A DNA stretch of 36,603 nucleotides from Bacteroidales bacterium (GTDB taxonomy: Bacteria > Bacteroidota > Bacteroidia > Bacteroidales > WCHB1-69), in assembly GCA_017633255.1 (NCBI GenBank), contig JAGBPS010000041.1, forward strand, positions 1 to 36,603, in the 5' to 3' direction. This document shows positions 31,201 through 36,603 of the stretch, one piece after another. The stretch's first letter is position 1; each line of letters opens with the position of its first letter. Under the pieces are notes generated by a model. It saw only the letters and a list, made by a program, of their open reading frames with translations. It was not told where the DNA came from and did no database searches. Position numbers and translations under genes: made by a program.

Positions 31201-32675
31201 TTTACCTGAAGGGTATCGAGTGTAGAGAACTGTTCGCCATTGAGGGTAACCGTCAGTGACGGCATGTCAGGCTGAGGAGCGGCTGACAAATCGGAATTAA
31301 AACGAGGATAAATCTGCACAGTAGTGTTAAATTTTGCTGCGAAGCCCGTCACGTTGGTCACAGTACCCACAGCCAAAGTAGTATCCAAGGAAAAACGATT
31401 AAACAAAGTCAATGAACTACTACCTTGTTCAATAGTGGTTTCGTTTCCTGTAAATCCATTGGGGAAAGTCACATTTTCAAGGGTAATCAGCTGAGCGTCA
31501 TAGTCATTATAATTGGCTAACAAATCGGCTATGGTCACCACTGTAGGCAGAACAGCACCCGTGTTCTGGGTTGAAGCTGCAGGATTCTGGGACGGAACAA
31601 ATTCCACCTGACCATTATATCTACTATATTTGCCATGCATACCCCCAGAAATTACATCTCCATCAGTATACTCATTTGTGATGACTGGATTATTGTAATC
31701 ATAAATCAGCAAACCTGCAGTAGCATCCTTAACATACATGTATCTCCCACTGCGAAACACATACGTCACATCCCCGGAAATAGTGTATTGATTATTGTCA
31801 TTATTGATAGTGCTGCTGGTATTATCAGCATGAAGAGCTTTGAAAGCCGCAATATTGGCAAAGGGGAGAATGTAGGTAACCTCACTTAAGAAACTGGTGT
31901 CAGTACCCAAATAAGCCACCGCTTTCACAGTAGTAGTGGTGGAGATTGTCAAAGGATCGCTATACACAATACCATTGGTGACAGGATTACTGCCGTCGAT
32001 GGTGTAAAGGATGGTTGCGTCAGCGGTAGCACAGCTAATACTCACCGTTTGAGGTTCAGTATACGAACCAGCAGCAAGGCTGAATTCCGGAGCAGACACA
32101 GCAATCTGTACCTCCTCATAACGATAAAGTGCAATTGGCTGTTGACCTGAGCCATAACACGAGAAAATATCGCTACCGCTGTTATAACGCATAATTTTAC
32201 GAGCTGTCTCTGTAGTTTGAGCCACAATACTTTCAATAGCGCCATCATCTGAAAAAGAGACAAGCCAATTGCTTCTACCCTCATTATCAAGAGTATCTTT
32301 CGTTCTCATATAGTTATTGTTTCCCGTTCCTGCCGCATACAAATATCCGCCATTGGTTCCATAATTGGGATCAAAAAAGGCTATCGTACCAGGGGCATTT
32401 CCAGCTTGAACAATTAATATTTGTGCTGAACCTATCGAGGTAATCATACCTCCATCAGAAGTTTTAATCACATCAACAGCAGCACGATTGTTATTATTTT
32501 GTGCCCCCATCGCCTTATCGTAAGTAAGTGCGGCAATAATAACGGTGTCACCTACCGACAAATTAGAGTTGTAAGTTACTTGTACCCAACCTCTGTCGGC
32601 GAACACATTCCCGACGGTCAGCAGCATGGTCAGCATGACCGCCAACATGGTTTTCAAAAAGTAGAATTTTTTCAT
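28290..32675 (-). CDS. large T9SS type A adhesin-like protein with chitobiase C-terminal-like repeats
   Basis: A 1461-residue exported protein (signal peptide to about Ala26). Residues 28-190 are an unassigned beta region. Chitobiase/beta-hexosaminidase C-terminal-like domains occur at about 192-268, 576-656, 748-828 and 1008-1087, with a diverged one at 1279-1376 (pattern …CATADA.I.YT.DG..P…Y..P..I…T.VKA.A). OB-like DUF5689-type domains lie at 272-460 and 1091-1275 (NIAAFKA, GDVTYVFRSGRYM, EGDVISGG). 845-1000 is a jelly-roll-like module. 1386-1461 is a T9SS type A sorting domain (SIYPNPTTSDVTLDL, GIYFVRI, TQKIVKK). No catalytic domain is seen. It is probably a cell-surface or secreted carbohydrate-binding or matrix protein. 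Confidence 0.87.
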   Translation of the reverse strand: MKKFYFLKTMLAVMLTMLLTVGNVFADRGWVQVTYNSNLSVGDTVIIAALTYDKAMGAQNNNNRAAVDVIKTSDGGMITSIGSAQILIVQAGNAPGTIAFFDPNYGTNGGYLYAAGTGNNNYMRTKDTLDNEGRSNWLVSFSDDGAIESIVAQTTETARKIMRYNSGSDIFSCYGSGQQPIALYRYEEVQIAVSAPEFSLAAGSYTEPQTVSISCATADATILYTIDGSNPVTNGIVYSDPLTISTTTTVKAVAYLGTDTSFLSEVTYILPFANIAAFKALHADNTSSTINNDNNQYTISGDVTYVFRSGRYMYVKDATAGLLIYDYNNPVITNEYTDGDVISGGMHGKYSRYNGQVEFVPSQNPAASTQNTGAVLPTVVTIADLLANYNDYDAQLITLENVTFPNGFTGNETTIEQGSSSLTLFNRFSLDTTLAVGTVTNVTGFAAKFNTTVQIYPRFNSDLSAAPQPDMPSLTVTLNGEQFSTLDTLQVNIDIQNFTLGTEGWLKLEGELLTTMGMNNPMYMNDQILALFLAQTFSPLPAGTHTVTASLVDMTMQPLTPAVSQTVTFIVTAPVAATPLISPDAGTYADSVVVTMTCATPGAEIRYTIYGEEPSATSTLYEGPFTLNSSRTVKAKAFMNNVSWEDSPVAEAAYTIVSGPTLTVDPTSLAFGPNNLTSTVNIYSASLTEPITISCNNNDFQLSATSFPANVGNTSFTITYAGFGPAFGMVTVSSGTLSAQIDLVATAQLPAPVITPASGTTDTVITVVMSDDVQGAGISYTLDGTDPDVYSPVYQQPIILNVPGEYVVKAYAFYEGWGASEITTATYTVVAPVVPDIDTIMYSTGFEAGEGFVAATYYQNANIVYTGAEGQQWGTVYGTPATNDHICGAQSMQMRWYTSAPNTLGYTFTNFDIRNVTYVTFDAKSPNGLKLNVSYSIDGGNTYVGDSLYTIATGGRHNYRFNVSETGEYDFVRLKFAVVLPETAPSGTSKLLIDSVVVFGVPGVVANVVETPVIAPNGGTYYNAIDATITCATADAVIRYTTDGTDPDENSTVYTVPINISSTTTLKAKAWKTGMTPSFVAAATYNFPPEVPNIAAFKAANTETNNTVYKIAGDVTFVFRSGRYMIVEDASAALMIYDNSNPVITTTYNEGDVISGGVFGSYSLYHGMAEMVPARNTAEASGNTGAVTPIVATIPTLVSQYSTYECRLVTVQNVTFLDNGKFVNGTDTMVYYDNFNSITNAPEQGDMGNVTGFVAIRDGEVRLYPRDDNDFTIQTMEQVAMPVITADSVTYDEVIESFCNTVTVSIDCATENAAIYYSVERHSHIDGSFNTVIENAVYTEPFVLHDYSDGDQVVKAYAVKDGMTNSDIAEESYYVVICCGIQDAQQQVSIYPNPTTSDVTLDLSGLNARTVELFSMSGQLLNSVIPTENVMTLSLSQYANGIYFVRIHTDNGITTQKIVKK

Positions 32676-32761
32676 TGCGATTTGTTTTTTAGTTGATATT
32701 TTAATATATTAATTTGATTATCAATCAGTTAAAAATTCAATACAATATTATATAAAGTGTG

Positions 32762-32769
32762 CAAAAATA
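32762..32769 (-). promoter_or_regulatory. -7 box (TATTTTTG) for the large T9SS gene
   Basis: On the minus strand ATATTTG precedes TATTTTTG, followed by CAC. The leader before ATG 32675 is about 80 nt and very AT-rich. Confidence 0.5.
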
Positions 32770-32830
32770 CAAATATTTGCGTAAGCACTCCACCATGGGA
32801 AATGAAAAGTTATGAATAGTTATCAACAGT

Positions 32831-33019
32831 AGGAATTAGGGATTAGGGAATAGGGATTAGGGGTTAGGGGTTAGAATTCATAATTCAAGATTCAAAATTC
32901 ATAATCCAAATCTCATAATCCTGTAATCCCGTAATCCCGTAATCCCATAAATCTTCTAACCTCCTAACCTTCTAACCCCCTAACCCAATTAATTAGCACA
33001 TTACCTCATTGGCACATTA
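32831..33019 (+). repeat. modular intergenic repeat block F
   Basis: The 395-base gap 32676-33070 has no gene. Besides two divergent promoters it holds this block, in order: TTAGGG-like units (32831-32874), AATTCATAATTC-like units (32875-32920), TGTAATCCCG units (32921-32953), CTTCTAACCTC units (32953-32986) and ATTAGCACATT units (32987-33019). It is the longest and most regular copy in the window. Confidence 0.9.
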
Positions 33020-33029
33020 AAAAATTTTG

Positions 33030-33037
33030 TATCTTTG
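33030..33037 (+). promoter_or_regulatory. -7 box (TATCTTTG) for rsfS-ftsH-LUD
   Basis: AATTTTG precedes TATCTTTG, followed by CAG, about 34 bases before ATG 33071. It follows repeat block F by ten bases. The in-frame ATG at 33035 overlaps it and is rejected. Confidence 0.55.
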
Positions 33038-33070
33038 CAGATTAATTTGAATAAATCAATAATATTTTAT

Positions 33071-33454
33071 ATGGCGAAGAAAATCAAGGTAAAAGCAGAA
33101 GTTAAAGAATTCGAGGGAAAGATTGAAGAACTTATCATTCAGGCACTTATAGAAAAACAAGGTGTTGATATCGTGAGTATCGACCTCAAGAAAATCAACC
33201 ACGTATTTTTCGACTATTTCATCATTTGCAGCGGCAACTCCAAACCGCATGTGGAGACTTTGTGCGATTTCGTGCAGGAAACCACCAAGCGCTACGCCAA
33301 CACCCTGCCCAAACATGTGGAAGGAACGACCAACGGCGAATGGATCCTGCTGGACTATTTCAACGTGGTGGTCCACATCTTCCAGCCCGAAGCCCGCGAA
33401 TACTACAAGCTCGAAAATCTATACAGTGATGCGGAGATACAAGCGATTAATTAG
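33071..33454 (+). CDS. rsfS: ribosomal silencing factor RsfS
   Basis: A 127-residue protein of the RsfS/Iojap family, which binds ribosomal protein uL14 on the 50S subunit and blocks subunit joining when nutrients are short. The core motifs are KGVDIVSIDLKKI-like strand 1, FFDYFIICSGNSKPHVETL (about 48-66) and GEWILLDYFNVVVHIFQPEAREYYKLENLY (about 90-119). The length is normal. ATG 33071 follows the predicted promoter by 34 nt. The stop codon lies in ATTAATTAG, the first unit of repeat block G. The downstream ftsH and LUD genes follow in the order common in Bacteroidota. Confidence 0.94.
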   Translation: MAKKIKVKAEVKEFEGKIEELIIQALIEKQGVDIVSIDLKKINHVFFDYFIICSGNSKPHVETLCDFVQETTKRYANTLPKHVEGTTNGEWILLDYFNVVVHIFQPEAREYYKLENLYSDAEIQAIN

Positions 33455-33643
33455 CAAATTAGTTAATTAGTTAATGTGCCAATTAATGAAGTTGAAAACT
33501 GAAAACTGAAAGTTGAAAGTTATAATTTGAATTCTGAATTCTAATCACTAATTTCCTAATCCTGTAATCCTGTAATCCTGTAATCTAATTAATCTCCTAA
33601 CCTCCTCACCTTCTAACCTTCTAACCCCAAAACCATGTAACCC
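33446..33643 (+). repeat. modular intergenic repeat block G
   Basis: Order: ATTAATTAGCAAATTAG and AATGTGCC units, then TTGAAAACTGAAAACTGAAAG and TTGAATTCTGAATTC, then three TGTAATCC units, then CTCCTAACC and CTTCTAACC units up to 12 bases before ftsH. The RsfS stop codon is inside the first unit. No standard -7 box is visible in it. Confidence 0.88.
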
Positions 33644-33654
33644 CAAAACAACCC

Positions 33655-35826
33655 ATGGCAAATCAAAAAACACAAAATAAAAGAAAAAACAGCGACTCCT
33701 CCTTTTTCGGAGGACCGAATCCCAGCAGCGCCAACAACAAGAAGCCGAAATTCACATTGACCTACGTCTATCTGATCGTGGCGGCGGCACTGTTGGCCTA
33801 CTGGTTCTTCACTGCCGAAACACCGGCCAGCGAAATCGACAACAGCCGCTTCAACAAAATGGTGGTGGCCAAAGACATCGACAAACTGGAGTATGTCAAG
33901 AAGAACGACCGGGTCAATATTTACCTGAAAGAAGAGGCTATCAAAACGAAAAGCGACTATGAGAACCTGCGCAAACAGAACAATCTCACAGGTCCGCAAT
34001 TTTATATTGTCACCACTGATTATCAAGTATTTAATGAAAACTTGAAAGCCACCCAAGAAAGAGCCATCAACAATATGCTGGCCAGCGACAGCACGCTGAC
34101 ACGCAGCCAGGTGGAACAAGAATACGAGATTTCCACTACCGAAGACAATAGCAAAAGCTGGGGCTTTGAACTCATTTTCTGGATGCTGCCCACCATACTG
34201 ATTTTAGTGCTGTTATTCTACTCTACCCGTTCTATGCGAGGCGGAGCCGGCGGTGGCGCTGGAATGGGCATCTTCAATATCGGCAAATCCAGAGCACAGC
34301 TGTTCGACGAAACCTCACAGCTGAACGTCTCTTTCAAGGATGTGGCCGGTTTGGAGGGGGCCAAATACGAAATCGAAGAGATTGTGGATTTCCTGAAAAA
34401 TCCGCAGAAATATACTGTTTTGGGTGGCAAAATTCCCAAAGGAGCCCTGTTGGTAGGCCCTCCGGGAACAGGTAAAACCCTGTTGGCCAAGGCCGTAGCT
34501 GGCGAAGCCAAAGTGCCTTTCTTCTCATTGTCGGGTTCCGACTTTGTGGAAATGTTCGTCGGTGTGGGCGCCTCGCGTGTGCGCGACCTGTTCCGTACCG
34601 CCAAGGAGAAAGCGCCTTGTATCATCTTCATCGACGAGATTGACGCCATCGGCCGTGCCAGAGGCAAAAATGTCATGAGCGGGGCCAACGACGAGCGCGA
34701 AAGCACCCTCAACCAGTTGCTGACCGAAATGGACGGTTTCTCCAGCAACACGGGTGTCATCATCCTCGCCGCCACCAACCGAGCCGATGTGCTGGACCGA
34801 GCCCTGCTGCGTGCCGGCCGTTTTGACCGTCAGATTCATGTGGAACTGTCCAACCTCAACGAACGAAAAGGCATTTTCCAGGTACATGTACGTAAGCTGA
34901 AACTCAACTCCGACGTCGATCTGGACTTTTTCGCCAAGCAGACTCCCGGCTTCTCGGGTGCCGACATAGCCAACGTGTGCAACGAGGCAGCCCTGATTGC
35001 CGCCCGCAACAGCAAGAAGAGTGTGGGCAAAGAAGAGTTCCTCGCCGCTATCGACCGTATCGTGGGAGGTTTGGAGAAACGAGGCAGCATCATCTCTCCG
35101 CAAGAGAAGAAAGTCATCGCCAACCACGAGGCAGGTCACGCCACTGTCAGCTGGCTGTTAGAGCACGCCTCTCCTTTGGTGAAAGTGACCATTGTGCCCC
35201 GTGGCAAATCACTCGGCGCCGCCTGGTATCTGCCAGAAGAACGCCAAATCACCACTTTCAGCCAGATGTTCGACGAGATGACCGCCACTCTGGGAGGTCG
35301 CGCCGCCGAGGAAGTCGTCTTTGGTGAAGTGTCCACTGGTGCCCTCAACGACCTCGAACGTGTGTCAAAACAAGCCTACGCCATGGTGACATATTATGGT
35401 CTGAACGAAAAAATAGGCAATATCAGCTATTATGACTCCACCGGCCAGTCCGACTACACCTTTACCAAACCCTATAGCGAAAAAACCGCCCAGGAGATTG
35501 ACGAGGAGGTGCACAAACTGATTGAAAGATCTTACAACAAGGCCAAAGAGATACTGATGGCCAACAAGGAGAAACACGCCCAGCTGGCCCAGTTGCTGCT
35601 GGACCGTGAGGTCATCTTCGCCGAGGATCTGGAGAAAATCTTTGGCAAGCGCCCCTTCGGCCATCAGGAAGAACTGACTAGCGGTGATGCCAACAACAAC
35701 GACAAGGCTATTTCTAACGACAACGGCAATACAAGCATCAGTAACGCAGACCAACATACCCCTGACGCTAACGAATCCAGTGATAACAAACCCAGTGACA
35801 ACGAAACTGCTCCGCAGCAGGCATAA
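33655..35826 (+). CDS. ftsH: ATP-dependent zinc metalloprotease FtsH
   Basis: A 723-residue membrane-bound AAA protease that degrades misfolded membrane and selected soluble proteins. Two membrane segments (34-52 and 171-191) flank a periplasmic region. The AAA module has GPPGTGKT (268-275), IIFIDEID (323-330) and the second region of homology around [21 protein letters not shown] (372-392). The zinc site is HEAGH (491-495) with a later Asp ligand in the GALNDLERV region. The tail (about 672-723) is low-complexity, rich in Asn, Asp and Ser, and likely disordered. The start is preceded by AACCCCAAAACAACCC without a Shine-Dalgarno sequence. It is probably transcribed with rsfS. Confidence 0.95.
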   Translation: MANQKTQNKRKNSDSSFFGGPNPSSANNKKPKFTLTYVYLIVAAALLAYWFFTAETPASEIDNSRFNKMVVAKDIDKLEYVKKNDRVNIYLKEEAIKTKSDYENLRKQNNLTGPQFYIVTTDYQVFNENLKATQERAINNMLASDSTLTRSQVEQEYEISTTEDNSKSWGFELIFWMLPTILILVLLFYSTRSMRGGAGGGAGMGIFNIGKSRAQLFDETSQLNVSFKDVAGLEGAKYEIEEIVDFLKNPQKYTVLGGKIPKGALLVGPPGTGKTLLAKAVAGEAKVPFFSLSGSDFVEMFVGVGASRVRDLFRTAKEKAPCIIFIDEIDAIGRARGKNVMSGANDERESTLNQLLTEMDGFSSNTGVIILAATNRADVLDRALLRAGRFDRQIHVELSNLNERKGIFQVHVRKLKLNSDVDLDFFAKQTPGFSGADIANVCNEAALIAARNSKKSVGKEEFLAAIDRIVGGLEKRGSIISPQEKKVIANHEAGHATVSWLLEHASPLVKVTIVPRGKSLGAAWYLPEERQITTFSQMFDEMTATLGGRAAEEVVFGEVSTGALNDLERVSKQAYAMVTYYGLNEKIGNISYYDSTGQSDYTFTKPYSEKTAQEIDEEVHKLIERSYNKAKEILMANKEKHAQLAQLLLDREVIFAEDLEKIFGKRPFGHQEELTSGDANNNDKAISNDNGNTSISNADQHTPDANESSDNKPSDNETAPQQA

Positions 35827-35838
35827 CATACCAACATC

Positions 35839-36483
35839 ATGGAAACTTTAAGTACCGAAAGCAATCTCACCACCTCGAAAGAGTCCATCCGCAAGGATAT
35901 CCGGCATGCCCTTTCGACCAAAGGGGTCAACAAATATCCGAATCTGGATTTGTCCGAAGACTTCTTACAGCCCAGTGATGACCTGGTCAGGGACTTTGTG
36001 GTAAGGTTCCGCGCCTTGGGCGGCAAGTATGTACCCTGCAGCAAAGAGCAGTTTGTCGGCCGACTGGTGAAATTGCTGCAAGTGCAGAACTATCCTGTAC
36101 TGCTCAACACCAAACCGCAGTTTGTCAATGTATTGAAAGCCAACAACATCAGCTTTGTGGATGCGATTGACGTGAACAATCCTGCGGACGCGGCCATTGT
36201 GTTCAGCGACGCTCTCATCGCCCACAGCTGCAGTTTCGTATTCTCTCCCCGCAACTCGCTTTATCCTTCGGTCAAGGGAATCGCCTCCGACCTTATCATT
36301 GTGGCTTTTGCCAACAACATTGTCCCTGATATGAAGACTGCCCTTGCCCTGCAGCAGAATCGTAACGAAGGCAACCTGTACGAGCTTAACGAGGTCATCT
36401 GCCCCACCCCGCTCACCATCCGCGACAACCAGGAGATACGCACTCCGCTTACCCCTCGGTATATTTTGATGCTGGTGCTGTGA
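35839..36483 (+). CDS. LUD domain protein (LutC/YkgG-like)
   Basis: A 214-residue soluble protein of the LUD family. The segments VRDFVVRFRALGGKYVPC (49-66), DAAIVFSDALIAHSCSFVFSP (about 117-137) and DLIIVAFANNIVPDMKTAL (about 150-168) match the family core. LutC proteins belong to lactate-utilisation complexes, but no lutA or lutB gene is nearby. In Bacteroidota a single LUD gene next to ftsH is common and its function is not established. It starts 12 bases after the ftsH stop, so it is in the same operon. Repeat block H begins at its stop codon. Confidence 0.85.
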   Translation: METLSTESNLTTSKESIRKDIRHALSTKGVNKYPNLDLSEDFLQPSDDLVRDFVVRFRALGGKYVPCSKEQFVGRLVKLLQVQNYPVLLNTKPQFVNVLKANNISFVDAIDVNNPADAAIVFSDALIAHSCSFVFSPRNSLYPSVKGIASDLIIVAFANNIVPDMKTALALQQNRNEGNLYELNEVICPTPLTIRDNQEIRTPLTPRYILMLVL

Positions 36484-36590
36484 TTAGGGGTTAGTGATTA
36501 GTGATTAGGGGTTAGTGATTAGAACTCAGAATTCAAAATTCAAAATTCAAAGTTCAAAATTCAGAGTTCAAATGTTTAATGTCTAGAGTT
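36482..36590 (+). repeat. modular intergenic repeat block H
   Basis: From the TGA stop of the LUD gene: GATTAGGGGTTAGT units, then GAATTCAAAATTCAAAGTTC units, matching the first two modules of block F in order. A GTTTA/TAAAC inverted repeat (36587-36601) closes the window. Confidence 0.85.
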
Positions 36591-36603
36591 TAGTGGTAAA
36601 CAT

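Noticed and set aside
32831..33019. CRISPR array or telomere-like repeat
   Set aside because: Units are short, degenerate and adjacent, with no constant-length spacers and no cas genes. TTAGGG similarity is only one of several modules and the site is internal.

Overview
The window comes from a member of the Bacteroidota, most likely a Bacteroidales lineage that has a type IX secretion system (T9SS). The evidence is the recurring TAnnTTTG promoter element, three proteins with T9SS-type C-terminal sorting regions, a TonB-dependent receptor with a carboxypeptidase-regulatory-like N-terminus, DUF4369/thioredoxin proteins, a lipoprotein related to bacterial glutaminyl cyclase, and the rsfS-ftsH-LUD gene order. 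The genus cannot be fixed from sequence alone.

Region 1 (1-9250) looks accessory. It holds a gene tail at the left edge, a DUF4143-type ATPase, an overlapping pair made of a DUF1295 membrane protein and a small protein resembling ferredoxin-dependent bilin reductases, an unknown secreted protein, an antisense secreted propeller-plus-YiiX hydrolase, a BspA-type leucine-rich-repeat protein and a hexapeptide acetyltransferase. Two of the secreted genes share a 60-bp identical promoter/leader.

Region 2 (9365-14056) starts with a good terminator followed directly by a promoter. It encodes a thioredoxin lipoprotein, a TonB receptor with a Cys-x-x-Cys plug, a rhodanese lipoprotein and an alpha/beta hydrolase. 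tRNA-Leu(UAA) and tRNA-Gly(GCC) follow on the minus strand.

Region 3 (14400-27089, minus strand) is mostly housekeeping: an M20 dipeptidase, a TlpA-like protein, aspartate kinase, a glutaminyl-cyclase-like M28 lipoprotein, a T9SS type B PKD protein, a GT-C-like membrane protein and ClpC. The cyclase fits the five secreted proteins in this window whose predicted signal-peptide cleavage would expose an N-terminal Gln.

Region 4 (27090-36603) has a WbqC-family protein, a 1461-residue T9SS type A adhesin-like protein with an internal duplication, then rsfS, ftsH and a LUD-domain gene.

The most unusual non-coding feature is a set of modular intergenic blocks, built from degenerate short repeats (TTAGGG-like, AATTCAAA-like, TGTAATCC-like, CTTCTAACC-like, TTAGCACA-like). 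They recur at seven or more gaps, keep the same module order in opposite orientations at two sites, and often begin at or inside a stop codon. Two perfect palindromes and a cluster of hairpins between clpC and the WbqC gene add further unexplained structure.
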